From: Bacteroidota bacterium
GTDB lineage: Bacteria > Bacteroidota > Bacteroidia > UKL13-3
Length of the DNA: 64,000 nucleotides
NCBI GenBank assembly: GCA_040388375.1
Contig: JAZKBU010000007.1
Coordinates: 312,823 to 376,822 of the forward strand
Direction of reading: 5' to 3'
Both the position numbers and the translations under genes were made by a program. The notes under the pieces were generated by a model. The model was not told where the DNA came from. It made no database searches and worked only from the letters and a program-made list of their open reading frames with translations. Below, piece after piece: positions 8,565 through 17,499 of this stretch. Position 1 is the first letter of the stretch. Each line of letters opens with the position of its first letter.

Positions 8565-10868
8565 CTAAAAAGTTAAACTAAAACCAAGGGTTGGTATAAA
8601 TGGCAATTGATTTAATCGTTTGTAGTTTAATACATCAAAATAGAAAATATTTTCGCGGTTATAGGCGTTGGTAGCTGCTGCTGTTACATTTAAAACCGAT
8701 GTTTTGCTTAATGTAAACTTGCGTGATAACGATAAATCTAATCTATGGAAATAAGGCAATCTGCCGGTATTTATCTGGTCATAATAAACACCTAAGTTAC
8801 CATTTTGTGCCAATGGACTGGTGTTGATACCGCCTGCAAAATTTAGTTTCTCATACAAACCTTGTGTTTGTGTAAAAGGGAAACCTGAACCAAAGTTCCA
8901 ACGTGCATTAAATGTCCAGGCACTTTGTTTACCAAAGTTGTAGTTTAACACCACATTTAAATTGTGGCGTCTGTCAAAATGAGGCGTATACTCTATAATA
9001 CCATCGTTACGTGTAACATAAGTAAGCGAGTAAACCAGCCAGATATACAATTTTTTTGCTTCGTATTTTAAAGTAGCATCAGCACCATAGGCTAAGCCTT
9101 TTTCAGCTATATAATCCAGTTTCAAAATGTCTGGCTTATCTAAATTCGACTGGTCATTTTCGTAAATTTTATTACGGTTAATGCTGATTATTTGTGTAAA
9201 GTTTTTATAAAATGCTTCTACATTTAAACCTATTTTTCTAGTAATGTCTAACTCAAATCCAAGCGCAGCATGCCAAGCTTTTTGTAACTTGGAATCAATG
9301 CTTTGCATACTACCCGACCTCGCTATCTCATCAGGACTTGATAAAAAACCATAGAATAAATTAACTACATCTTGGTCGCTTACAGCACTCATTAAGTTTT
9401 GAGAGTAAAGCCCCCCTGCCGTTTTAAGCCTGAAATTACTGGTTACATTGTATTTAACCCCTAAACGTGGCTCAACGCTGCTTTCTGATAATGAAGCATA
9501 ATAAACCATTCTAAGACCCGGCTCGACTACTAAGCGGCTACCAAACACTTTTTTATACTTTATAAAACCGGCAGCTTCAGTATTGTAATTGGTTTGATCA
9601 ACCGAACCTCCAGTTGAGTTTTTATAACTGTAAGCGGTATTGAAACCAACTATTTCAAACCCATATTTTATATCGTCTTTACCAATGAAATTAGTAAAAC
9701 CAAATGAAGCATTGAAGCTACTGATTCCACTCGTACGAGGGCGTCCGTTAGCTTCCGTTAAATTCATTTGATAATTAGAATAACCAACAGCAGCATTGAT
9801 TAAAGTGCTGCTTTCTTCAGGTATAATAAGCATATTTCCACCAAAACCTACATTATTCCAATTGTATTTCAAATTGTTAAATCTTGAATTATCATCAAAC
9901 CTAAACCCGAAAAAATTAAGCCTGCTTCCGTTAGAACCAATATAGGAATACTTACCATACAAATCGGTAAATGAATAAGGCAAGCCATTCTCAGGATCAG
10001 CATTTTTGTAAAACAAAGGAGCCGTTTTATCTAGATACGATGTTTTGCATGACAATACATACGAAGCAGAACCATTGCCTTCACTGAATTTACTGATTGG
10101 ACCTTCAATATTAAGTTTAGCAGTTATTGGATTAACACTCAATTTACCAGAGAATTTTTTTCTATTTCCTTCACGTGTAGTTACATCAATAATGCCTGAA
10201 ATACGTCCTCCATACTGTGCATTAAAACCGCCCGCACTTACATCGGCTGTTTTAATTAAATCAGCATCAAACACACTAAATAAACCAATTGAGTGAAACG
10301 GATTATAAATAATCATTCCATCCAGCATTACTTTATTCATAACCGGAGGACCTCCTCTAATGTACAACTGTCCACCTTGGTCACCGCTAAAATTAACACC
10401 CGGTAATACTTGTAAATATTGTACTAAATCAGGCTCACCACCAAAAGTGGGTAACCTTGCTAAATCTTTTTGGGTAATAATATTGGTTGATATATTTACA
10501 TTTTCTCGGGCTTTTTCTTTTTCGCCACTAATGGTTATTTCTGATAAGGTATTGTTTTTCTTAATTACGTTAAAATTTAACTGAACAGGATCTGCATTTT
10601 TTATTTCAACCGTTTTTGACTGTGTTTCGTAACCTGTTAATGAAAATCTTACCGTGTATGTTCCATTATTTAGTTTGGTAATATTATATAAACCATTTAC
10701 ATCTGTTTGAACAACGGTATTGGGAAGCTCCATAATTTTAATGGCAGCATAAATAATGGGTTCTCCATTTTCCTTATCTACTATTAACCCCCTTATTTTT
10801 CCTTGCTGAGCAAATGCTAACTGACTTACTAATAATAATATAAGTGTTCCTAAATAATTGTTCTTCAT
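8565..10868 (-). CDS. TonB-dependent receptor with N-terminal carboxypeptidase-regulatory-like domain
   Basis: A 767-residue outer-membrane transporter or barrel protein. Residues 1-21 are a signal peptide ending LAFAQ. Residues about 24-105 are a CarboxypepD_reg-like beta-sandwich (GKIRGLIVDKENGEPI, TVRFSLTGYETQ). A plug domain (about 125-235, LPTFGGEPDLVQYLQVLPGV, GGQLYIRGGPPVMNKVMLDG) comes next, then a beta-barrel that ends with a C-terminal Phe (GFSLTF), as expected for BAM substrates. The substrate is unknown; no SusD-like partner is adjacent, so this is not a classical glycan-uptake pair. It is a single-gene unit ended by a hairpin. Confidence 0.9.
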   Translation of the reverse strand: MKNNYLGTLILLLVSQLAFAQQGKIRGLIVDKENGEPIIYAAIKIMELPNTVVQTDVNGLYNITKLNNGTYTVRFSLTGYETQSKTVEIKNADPVQLNFNVIKKNNTLSEITISGEKEKARENVNISTNIITQKDLARLPTFGGEPDLVQYLQVLPGVNFSGDQGGQLYIRGGPPVMNKVMLDGMIIYNPFHSIGLFSVFDADLIKTADVSAGGFNAQYGGRISGIIDVTTREGNRKKFSGKLSVNPITAKLNIEGPISKFSEGNGSASYVLSCKTSYLDKTAPLFYKNADPENGLPYSFTDLYGKYSYIGSNGSRLNFFGFRFDDNSRFNNLKYNWNNVGFGGNMLIIPEESSTLINAAVGYSNYQMNLTEANGRPRTSGISSFNASFGFTNFIGKDDIKYGFEIVGFNTAYSYKNSTGGSVDQTNYNTEAAGFIKYKKVFGSRLVVEPGLRMVYYASLSESSVEPRLGVKYNVTSNFRLKTAGGLYSQNLMSAVSDQDVVNLFYGFLSSPDEIARSGSMQSIDSKLQKAWHAALGFELDITRKIGLNVEAFYKNFTQIISINRNKIYENDQSNLDKPDILKLDYIAEKGLAYGADATLKYEAKKLYIWLVYSLTYVTRNDGIIEYTPHFDRRHNLNVVLNYNFGKQSAWTFNARWNFGSGFPFTQTQGLYEKLNFAGGINTSPLAQNGNLGVYYDQINTGRLPYFHRLDLSLSRKFTLSKTSVLNVTAAATNAYNRENIFYFDVLNYKRLNQLPFIPTLGFSLTF

Positions 10869-10918
10869 TTTTTAAAAAGTGTGGCGAATATAGCCATATA
10901 TGGCAATGCAAAAAGCCC

Positions 10919-10951
10919 TTTGTTTAAAATTGTTATTTGTTGTTAAATTTG
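10919..10951 (+). promoter_or_regulatory. Bacteroidota-type promoter for the M48 protease gene
   Basis: TTTG at 10919-10922 and TAAATTTG at 10944-10951, 21 bp apart, fit the phylum's -33/-7 consensus. The ATG is 13 bp beyond the -7 box, implying a very short leader. Confidence 0.55.
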
Positions 10952-10964
10952 GCAAAAATTAAAT

Positions 10965-11756
10965 ATGAAAAATACTTGCATTAAACTAGTCGCATTTTTT
11001 TGCTTAACAGTTGCATTAAGCTCTTGTGGTGACGGCTGGAAAAATTACATAAGCATTAGTATTGATAAAGAACTTGGGGAACAGGCTAACAATCAATATG
11101 CACATATGTATGAGAATCAAATTTTACCGGAAAATGAAAATCAGAAATTATACGATAACATTAACTTAATCAAAGAAAGAATACTAAAATCGGGCGAGGT
11201 TACGCATGCAGATGATTTTGACTGGGAACTGAAAATAATAAACGACTCAGTATTAAATGCCTTTTGTTTGCCCGGGGGAAAAATATATGTTTATACGGGG
11301 TTGATAAAATATTTGGATAATGAAGCGCAATTGGCCGGAGTATTAGGACATGAAATTGCCCATGCTGACAAACGCCATGCTATTGATAATATGGCAAAAC
11401 AGTTGGGTTTATCGGCTTTAATCAGTTTGGTTTTTGGAGATGGCAGTAGTATGGTAAACATAGCACAAAATTTAATTGGCCTAAAATTTAGCCGTAGCAA
11501 TGAATCGCAAGCGGATGAATACTCCGTTAAGTATTTGTATAAAACAGTGTATGACGCAAGTGAGGCTAATGGATTTTTTGATAAAATTCAGAATGAAAAA
11601 GATGAACAAGAGGTAGCTGAAATAATAAGTACACACCCGGCACCCGAAAACAGAAAAGAGGAAATGCTTAATATTTGGCGAGAACTGGGCGGTAAAAAGG
11701 GTTTAAAGTTTGACGAGCAATACGAGGAAACAAAAAAACTAATACCTGCCTACTAA
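10965..11756 (+). CDS. M48 family metalloprotease, lipoprotein
   Basis: A 263-residue zinc peptidase. The N-terminus (MKNTCIKLVAFFCLTVALSSC) is a lipoprotein signal with the acylated Cys at residue 21. The zinc-binding HExxH is in LGHEIAHADKRH at about residues 128-139, and the third-ligand motif SNESQADEYSVKYL is at about 180-193. Both are typical of the periplasmic BepA/LoiP-like M48B branch, which works in outer-membrane protein quality control. No TPR domain is present, so it is closer to LoiP than to BepA. It is followed after 7 bp by rlmH, probably in the same transcript. Confidence 0.9.
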   Translation: MKNTCIKLVAFFCLTVALSSCGDGWKNYISISIDKELGEQANNQYAHMYENQILPENENQKLYDNINLIKERILKSGEVTHADDFDWELKIINDSVLNAFCLPGGKIYVYTGLIKYLDNEAQLAGVLGHEIAHADKRHAIDNMAKQLGLSALISLVFGDGSSMVNIAQNLIGLKFSRSNESQADEYSVKYLYKTVYDASEANGFFDKIQNEKDEQEVAEIISTHPAPENRKEEMLNIWRELGGKKGLKFDEQYEETKKLIPAY

Positions 11757-11763
11757 TAAGCTC

Positions 11764-12237
11764 ATGATAAAAATAACACTTATACAAATGGGTAAAACCC
11801 ATTTTAAGTTTGTGGAAGAAGGTTTTGCTGAGTTTAATAAACGCCTTACCCATTATTGCAAGTTTGAGTGTAAAACATTTGAATTGCCTACCAAACTTAA
11901 AAGCAAAGATGCGGAGGCTACTAAAAAAGCGGAGGCTGAAATTATACTGAAACAAATTAAACCAACTGATTTTATTATACTATTGGATGAAAACGGCAAA
12001 ACCTATAATTCCATTCAGTTTGCCAAACAACTGGAAAAACTAAGTACACAATACAGCCATGTAATTTTTATTATTGGTGGTGCTTTCGGTTTTGATGAAA
12101 GTGTTTATAAACGTGCCAATCACCAATTATCTATTTCAGCCTTTACATTTTCACATCAATTAATCAGGCTTATATTTATTGAGCAATTGTATAGGGCTTT
12201 TACTATTATTAAAGGTGAACCTTACCACCACCAATAG
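11764..12237 (+). CDS. rlmH: 23S rRNA (pseudouridine-1915-N3)-methyltransferase
   Basis: A small SPOUT-class methyltransferase of 157 residues, the family's usual size. The C-terminal trefoil-knot SAM site is evident in VIFIIGGAFGFDESVYKRA (about 99-117) and in FSHQLIRLIFIEQLYRAFTI ending GEPYHH. It methylates N3 of pseudouridine 1915 in helix 69 of 23S rRNA, using S-adenosylmethionine. The start at MIKITLIQMGKTH fits the family. It lies 7 bp after the M48 protease gene. Confidence 0.96.
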   Translation: MIKITLIQMGKTHFKFVEEGFAEFNKRLTHYCKFECKTFELPTKLKSKDAEATKKAEAEIILKQIKPTDFIILLDENGKTYNSIQFAKQLEKLSTQYSHVIFIIGGAFGFDESVYKRANHQLSISAFTFSHQLIRLIFIEQLYRAFTIIKGEPYHHQ

Positions 12238-12270
12238 AAAGTAAAATTTGCGTTTTACTCAAAACTTAAG

Positions 12271-12300
12271 TTGCAAGTTTTCAAGTATTAATTATATTTG
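12271..12300 (+). promoter_or_regulatory. Bacteroidota-type promoter for the small Lys-rich secreted protein
   Basis: TTG at 12271-12273 and TATATTTG at 12293-12300 are separated by 19 bp, an exact match to the -33/-7 pattern. The start codon is 23 bp downstream. Confidence 0.6.
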
Positions 12301-12323
12301 AATTATAAACAATTAATAACAAC

Positions 12324-12617
12324 ATGAAAAAAATATTAATCATTGCTGCTTTTGCAGCATTTGCGTTTGCAAGTAAAGCACAAACCACAGTTGCTCCTAG
12401 TCAATCATTACAAGTTGCTGCTCCATCAGAAGAGTTAATAGTTGTTGATGATAAACCAGCAAAAGCTGAAGATAAAAAAGACAAGAAAAGCGCTGATAAA
12501 AAAGCAGAAACAAAAGAGTGTGCTGATAAAAAAGACAAAAAATGCAGCTCGAAAAAACAATGCTGTGCAAAAAAAGCAGAAAAAACTGACGCTGTTAAAA
12601 CAGAAGAACCAAAATAA
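12324..12617 (+). CDS. Small secreted lysine/cysteine-rich protein
   Basis: A 97-residue protein with an N-terminal signal peptide (MKKILIIAAFAAFAFASKAQ). The mature part is low in complexity: alternating Lys with Asp, Glu and Ala (KAEDKKDKKSADKKAE), then five cysteines in ECADKKDKKCSSKKQCCAKK. I recognise no enzyme family; charged Cys-bearing exported proteins of this sort may bind metal, but that is speculation. It has its own promoter and a strong terminator. The compositional match to real secreted proteins and the good signal peptide make a real gene more likely than a chance frame. Confidence 0.7.
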   Translation: MKKILIIAAFAAFAFASKAQTTVAPSQSLQVAAPSEELIVVDDKPAKAEDKKDKKSADKKAETKECADKKDKKCSSKKQCCAKKAEKTDAVKTEEPK

Positions 12618-12636
12618 ACTACTGAGTTTATAAGCA

Positions 12637-12676
12637 ATAAAAAAGCCTGACTATTAAAATAGTCAGGCTTTTTTAT
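12637..12676. terminator. Bidirectional terminator
   Basis: The stem AAAAAAGCCTGACTAT / ATAGTCAGGCTTTTTT closes a 4-nt loop between two converging genes. A and T runs on both sides allow it to work on both strands. Confidence 0.9.
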
Positions 12677-12692
12677 TGCTATCGAGTTTTGA

Positions 12693-13130
12693 TTATTTTT
12701 TAGGCTCTTCTACTGGTTTTACTTCACCTTTTAAGTAAAGAACAACTTGAGATTTTTTAGCATTACTCATAACTGTTACTGTTTTGTTGAAACTACCTGC
12801 AGATGCTGCATTATAAGTAGCTTTTACGTAACCTTTTTGACCTGGTTTAATTGGCTCTTTTGTCCAGTCTGGAGTAGTACAACCGCAACCTGCAGCAGCG
12901 TTAGTAATAATTAATGGTTCTTTACCTGTATTTTTAAATACATAGGTATAAGTAGCTGGAACACCTTGAGGAATAACACCAAAATCATGTGTTTCTTCTA
13001 CAAATTGAATATCAGCTTGATTTGGGTTTTCCTGCGTTGTTGTTGCAGCAGGAGTAGGAGTTGTTGTTTGTGCATTAGCTGCTACAAAACTAGCAACTGC
13101 AACAAACGCGGTAATGATTAACTTTTTCAT
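12693..13130 (-). CDS. Secreted DUF1573 domain protein
   Basis: A 145-residue protein with a signal peptide to about residue 20 (VAANAQ), a Thr/Pro-rich linker, then a DUF1573 Ig-like domain. The domain shows HDFGVIPQG, YVFKNTGKEPLIITNA, the conserved GCGCTTPDW (about 81-89) and IKPGQKGYVKATYN. DUF1573 domains are common in exported Bacteroidota proteins and resemble ASH/MSP immunoglobulin folds; their function is not established. It is a single gene that converges on the small secreted protein. Confidence 0.88.
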   Translation of the reverse strand: MKKLIITAFVAVASFVAANAQTTTPTPAATTTQENPNQADIQFVEETHDFGVIPQGVPATYTYVFKNTGKEPLIITNAAAGCGCTTPDWTKEPIKPGQKGYVKATYNAASAGSFNKTVTVMSNAKKSQVVLYLKGEVKPVEEPKK

Positions 13131-13253
13131 GTGTTTATTATTTTTTGTTTTTAATATTAATAGTTAGTTTAGCAAAGGTTATACCAATTTTGAATTCAAA
13201 TGTAATAATTTATTAAAAACAACGAACTAAAAATTTACTAAATTTTATTTTTT

Positions 13254-14495
13254 TTACTTTTCCAGAGCTTTACGTGTGCGCATGAGCATTATTGCAGCCA
13301 TTAATAGGAACAAAGCCATAATTGCATAAGTATAAATAACATTGTTAGATAAGGTAAAAAAGGCTTGTGAAAAAGCAAATATAAACAGGCTTCGAATCAG
13401 TACATTTATTAGGTTAAAAATGCTCCCTACCCTACCCATAATTTCATTGGGAATAACTGTAAACAAATAAGTTAAGCGCAATACACGTATACCTGCATTA
13501 CAAAAACCAAGTATTAAACTGATGGTATATATTACTAAAACGCTTTTAGTAGCAAAAGCCCATAAAAAAATACCGACCACACCCAATGTTAAAAATATAA
13601 TGGTTTTAACCAGCGATGTTTTTTGAAATACTTTGGTTACAAATAGACCCGCACTCAATGCACCAACCGCATAAATGGTATCGGCTAAAGCAAACACATA
13701 CCCTTTTTCATGCAAATGTTGTTTAATGTACGTAGGCAATACGGCATGTATTTCAACCAATAACATAGCAAATACTAAATAGCTGCATACACCAAATATA
13801 AAAATGGCTCTATGTTGGTTTAAATAACTAAAACCTTTTCGTAACCTAGCCGCAATGCTTTCATTTATATCCGACATTTTTTGAACAGGTACATAAGGTA
13901 TAAAGTAAATAAGCACAGCAGCAATAAAGTAAGTTATGGCATCCATCATAAACACATCGTAAATATGCCATGCTTGTATATGAAAAGTTTGGTTAAATAT
14001 AGAGAAATCAAAACCATCTAATAAAACAGCAGCAAAGCCACCGGAGAGTATAGAGGTTGATTGGCCTACTATTTCAATATTTGAATTTACTTTATTGTAT
14101 TGATGTGGGCTTGATATTTCCTGCCCAAACGCATACAAGGTGGGGTAATGTATATTGTAGTTTAACATGGTTATAGCAAACACGGCAATAACCCAAACGC
14201 TTGACAACTCGCCTTGCCAATAGCCAACAGCAGCTATCATAAAAATTAATATACCACAAACCAATGAGGTAACTAAGAAATTATTTTTACGGCTAAATTT
14301 ATCAACTAAAGTGCCTGCATACAAACCAAAAAACATAACAAAGAATGTTAGTGCAGCATACGCATAATTAAATACTTGCGAGTTATTGTTATTGGCAAAA
14401 TACCAAGGAATAGATAACATACTTACCCCCTGTGCAAATCCGCTTATACCATTGGCTATAAATAAAAGACTTAAAGATTTGCTATTTTTGTGCAT
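13254..14495 (-). CDS. MFS transporter (EntS-like major facilitator)
   Basis: A 413-residue inner-membrane protein with about 12 hydrophobic segments. The cytoplasmic loop between helices 2 and 3 has AGTLVDKFSRKNNFL, an MFS motif A variant, and the overall pattern resembles the MFS_3 (enterobactin exporter-like) subgroup. Typical substrates of that subgroup are small organic molecules or drugs exported by proton antiport; none can be assigned here. It is transcribed alone, divergently from recX with 48 bp between starts. Confidence 0.85.
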   Translation of the reverse strand: MHKNSKSLSLLFIANGISGFAQGVSMLSIPWYFANNNNSQVFNYAYAALTFFVMFFGLYAGTLVDKFSRKNNFLVTSLVCGILIFMIAAVGYWQGELSSVWVIAVFAITMLNYNIHYPTLYAFGQEISSPHQYNKVNSNIEIVGQSTSILSGGFAAVLLDGFDFSIFNQTFHIQAWHIYDVFMMDAITYFIAAVLIYFIPYVPVQKMSDINESIAARLRKGFSYLNQHRAIFIFGVCSYLVFAMLLVEIHAVLPTYIKQHLHEKGYVFALADTIYAVGALSAGLFVTKVFQKTSLVKTIIFLTLGVVGIFLWAFATKSVLVIYTISLILGFCNAGIRVLRLTYLFTVIPNEIMGRVGSIFNLINVLIRSLFIFAFSQAFFTLSNNVIYTYAIMALFLLMAAIMLMRTRKALEK

Positions 14496-14543
14496 GCTTC
14501 AAAACTATTAATAGATTTTGATTGAAAAACCTTTTTTTATAAA

Positions 14544-15023
14544 ATGGACATAAAAAAACAAAAGTTAACTCCTCAACAAGCATTGCTTAAACTGGCCGGT
14601 TACTGTGCTTACCAGGAGCGTTGCCATGAAGAAGTACGCGAAAAGCTAAGTGAGTTAGGTGTTTATGGAGATGAAGCTGAATTTATAATATACGAACTGA
14701 TACAACAAAACTATTTGAATGAAGAGCGTTTTGCAAAGGCTTTTGCGGGTGGTAAGTTCAGGGTAAAAAAATGGGGAAAGAATAAAATACGTATGGAGCT
14801 GAAACAGAAAAAAGTTTCGGACTACTGCATTCAACAAGGTTTAAAGGAAATAGATAACGAGGCTTATTATGACACGTTAAACGAATTAGGTAAAGATAAA
14901 TTCAATAGTGTTAAGGATAGTAATCCATTAATTAAAGCCAATAAAACAGCCAGCTATTTAATAGGCAAAGGCTACGAAACCGATTTGGTTTGGGACGTTA
15001 TCAATGAAATAAAAAAGGGCTAA
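14544..15023 (+). CDS. recX: Regulatory protein RecX
   Basis: A 159-residue all-helical protein matching the RecX family, which caps and inhibits RecA filaments. Characteristic features are the repeated three-helix units with RCHEEVREKL (about 26-35), EFIIYELIQQNYLNEERFAKAFAGG (about 46-70) and KWGKNKIRMELKQKKVSDYCI. The length is close to that of E. coli RecX. recA is not in this window, so the gene is unlinked to it here. Confidence 0.92.
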   Translation: MDIKKQKLTPQQALLKLAGYCAYQERCHEEVREKLSELGVYGDEAEFIIYELIQQNYLNEERFAKAFAGGKFRVKKWGKNKIRMELKQKKVSDYCIQQGLKEIDNEAYYDTLNELGKDKFNSVKDSNPLIKANKTASYLIGKGYETDLVWDVINEIKKG

Positions 15024-15045
15024 TGCGCTCTTCTATTGTATCGAA

Positions 15046-16383
15046 CTACCTGATAAATTTTAAACGCTGCCCCATTTTACTTTCGTTAAATGTTCCATTG
15101 TGATAAGTTAAATGCCCGCTTACAATGGTTGAATCAATACTTGCTTTAAAAGTATAGTCTTCAAACGGACTCCATTTGCACTTATATAAAATATTGTTTT
15201 TTGTAACCTTATAAGGCTTATTCAAATCTACTAAAACCAAATCAGCCCAGAAGCCTTCCCTTATAAAACCTCTCCTATCTATATCAAATAATATGGCCGG
15301 GTTATGGCTCGTTTTTTCTACTACTTTCTCTAAGCTTATTTTGTTTTGCAAATAAAATTCAAGCATAGCTTGTAAACTATGTTGTACCAACGGTCCGCCA
15401 CTTGGCGCATTGATGTAGGCTTGTTCTTTTTCTTCCATAGTATGTGGTGCATGGTCTGTGGCTATTACATCTATGCGTCCATCATTTACTGCTTTCCAAA
15501 TGGCATCTCTGTCTTCTGCTGTTTTAACAGCAGGATTCCATTTTATAAAATTACCTTTTGTTACATAATCAGCATCGCTAAACCATAAATGATGTATGCA
15601 GGCTTCAGCAGTAATACGTTTTTCAGCTAAAGGAATTTCATTGGTAAATAAATCCAACTCTTCCTTTGTGCTAATATGTAAAATATGTAAACGTGTATTG
15701 TATTTTTTAGCTAAGCCAACTGCAAAGCTTGATGATTGATAACATGCTTCCCTGCTTCTTATTAAAGGATGATGAATAGCTGAAAGCGCATCGCCATACT
15801 TTTCTTTAAACGCAGCATTGTTTTGTTTTATTAAAGGGTCAAACTCACAATGGGTAGCTATTAATGCTTTCACATTTTTAAAGATTGCATCCAATGCATT
15901 GTTGTTATCCACTAACATGTCGCCTGTGCTGCTACCCATAAATATTTTCACACCACAAACATTGGCTTCATCTACGGCTAATAGTTCTTCTAAATTACTA
16001 TTGGTAGTGCCTAAATAAAAAGAATAATTAGCCAATGAGCATTGTGCTGCACGGCTATATTTTTGTTCCAGTAATTCGTTGGTTACAGCACTTGGCATGG
16101 TATTGGGCATTTCCATATAGGTAGTAACCCCACCAGCTAATGCGGCTTTGGCTTCTGTATATATTTCACCTTTATGTGTTAAACCTGGTTCTCTAAAATG
16201 AACCTGATCATCAATAACACCTGGCAATAAATATTTACCCGTAGCATCTATTTCAATATCAGCCTTCATGGCTATTGCATTGGTATCTATTTTTTCAATA
16301 AAACCATTTTTAATTAAAACATCAGCACCGTATATTTTTCCCTCGTTAACTAAAGTGGCATTTCTTATTAATATTGATTGCAT
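15046..16383 (-). CDS. pyrC: Dihydroorotase
   Basis: A 445-residue amidohydrolase that interconverts carbamoyl-aspartate and dihydroorotate in pyrimidine synthesis. Metal and substrate motifs: DDQVHFREPGLTHKGE (about 57-72), MEMPNTMPSA, CGVKIFMGSSTG, THCEF, LHILHIST and ATDHAPHT. In the first motif the usual HxH is QxH; from memory the structurally studied Bacteroidota dihydroorotases have the same DDQVH, so I see this as a class feature rather than inactivation. Allantoinase or hydantoinase are alternatives in the superfamily but fit less well. No other pyr genes are adjacent. Confidence 0.9.
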   Translation of the reverse strand: MQSILIRNATLVNEGKIYGADVLIKNGFIEKIDTNAIAMKADIEIDATGKYLLPGVIDDQVHFREPGLTHKGEIYTEAKAALAGGVTTYMEMPNTMPSAVTNELLEQKYSRAAQCSLANYSFYLGTTNSNLEELLAVDEANVCGVKIFMGSSTGDMLVDNNNALDAIFKNVKALIATHCEFDPLIKQNNAAFKEKYGDALSAIHHPLIRSREACYQSSSFAVGLAKKYNTRLHILHISTKEELDLFTNEIPLAEKRITAEACIHHLWFSDADYVTKGNFIKWNPAVKTAEDRDAIWKAVNDGRIDVIATDHAPHTMEEKEQAYINAPSGGPLVQHSLQAMLEFYLQNKISLEKVVEKTSHNPAILFDIDRRGFIREGFWADLVLVDLNKPYKVTKNNILYKCKWSPFEDYTFKASIDSTIVSGHLTYHNGTFNESKMGQRLKFIR

Positions 16384-16464
16384 AAAAAGTATGGATTATT
16401 TAAACTCAATTAAATGAGTAAACAGGTTATTTGAAAAGGTTAAATTTAGCAAAAAAAAATGCTG

Positions 16465-16878
16465 TTAATCGATAGTCGCAATAACTTTTAGCTCAATAGC
16501 AATAGGTGTTGGCAAACAGTTTATTTCTATGGTGGTCCTGCAAGGTTGCGTATCTTTAAAGTACTCAGCCCATAATTGATTATACACTTTAAAGTCGTCT
16601 TTCATGTTGGTAAGGAACACCGTTACATCTACCATTTTATCCCAACTGCTTCCGGCATCTTCCAATATGTATTTTATATTTTGAAAAACGGAGCGGCACT
16701 GTGTAGCTATATCATAACTCACTATATTTCCATTTTCATCTAATTCAACACCGGGTATTTTTTTTGTTCCTTTTTCTCTTGGCCCAACACCTGAAAGGAA
16801 TAATAAATTACCTACTCGTTTTGCATGAGGATATAAACCTACTGGTTCTGGTGCTTTTGATGAGTGTATATCTGACAT
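16465..16878 (-). CDS. RidA family protein (possible 2-aminomuconate deaminase type)
   Basis: A 137-residue RidA/YjgF-fold protein. It shows LFLSGVGPR near residue 28, the central ATQCRSVFQNIKYILEDAGS, VDVTVFLTNMKDDF, and the end PCRTTIEINCLPTPIAIELK with the substrate-binding Arg in CRTTIE. Canonical RidA hydrolyses reactive enamines or imines such as 2-aminoacrylate. The GPREKGTKKIPG insertion and the C-terminal form are closer to the 2-aminomuconate deaminase-like subgroup, but no tryptophan-catabolic genes are nearby. The gene stands between pyrC and gldD on the same strand. Confidence 0.88.
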   Translation of the reverse strand: MSDIHSSKAPEPVGLYPHAKRVGNLLFLSGVGPREKGTKKIPGVELDENGNIVSYDIATQCRSVFQNIKYILEDAGSSWDKMVDVTVFLTNMKDDFKVYNQLWAEYFKDTQPCRTTIEINCLPTPIAIELKVIATID

Positions 16879-16917
16879 ATTATTTAGTATTTAGATTTGA
16901 TTATTGAATACTTATAC

Positions 16918-17499
16918 TTACTTCTTCCATTCGAGTGTTTCAATCATCCTGAGCATGTCTTTCTTTAAAAAATTGAGCACGGGCATAATTGAATCCTGAT
17001 TGGTAGCTGAATTAAAATATAAAGAACCTCTTAAAAAATGGGTTGTACTATCGGTTACATAAAATTGCGCATTGGTAGCTGTACTCCCATCCAATTCATA
17101 AAATATACCGTATTTATGGGGCTTGCTGATATAATTTTCTATTATTTCATCAGCCTTTATTACATGTTTATACACCATAACACGGCTATCGTTAATGAGT
17201 TTAAATAACGAATCACGGCTTTGTACTGGCCTGTAGCTTAAATGCAAGGTAACGTTAAATGGCTTGTATTGTATATTGTACCAGCATGGTTCAGCATTGG
17301 GGTATTTATCTAAAACCATTTCTGAATAAACTGGTATTTCCATAGAGTAATTACAAGGATTGGTAACTCTATAGTATTTTTTTGCAGGTAATTCTATTCG
17401 TTGGTAGCCTTTTGGCTTTGGAATTAAAGCCTCTTCCCCCCCACATGCAGCCGTGAGTAAAGCAAAAATTATTAATAAATAGCTTCCTATTACCTTCAT
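16918..17499 (-). CDS. gldD: Gliding motility lipoprotein GldD
   Basis: A 193-residue lipoprotein with lipobox LTAAC (Cys 19). The body matches GldD: PKPKGYQRIELPAKKYYR, a central PCNYSMEIP, PNAEPCWYNIQYKPFNVTLHLSY and a final domain with YELDGSTATNAQFYVTD. GldD is needed for gliding and for stable T9SS function in Flavobacterium johnsoniae; its exact role is not settled. It follows gldE directly: its ATG abuts the gldE stop codon, the classical gldE-gldD arrangement, so the two are surely cotranscribed. Confidence 0.95.
   Translation of the reverse strand: MKVIGSYLLIIFALLTAACGGEEALIPKPKGYQRIELPAKKYYRVTNPCNYSMEIPVYSEMVLDKYPNAEPCWYNIQYKPFNVTLHLSYRPVQSRDSLFKLINDSRVMVYKHVIKADEIIENYISKPHKYGIFYELDGSTATNAQFYVTDSTTHFLRGSLYFNSATNQDSIMPVLNFLKKDMLRMIETLEWKK

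Noticed and set aside
15046-16383. Loss of a metal-binding His in dihydroorotase (DDQVH instead of DxHxH)
   Set aside because: The same variant occurs, to my knowledge, in functional Bacteroidota dihydroorotases; the remaining metal motifs are intact.
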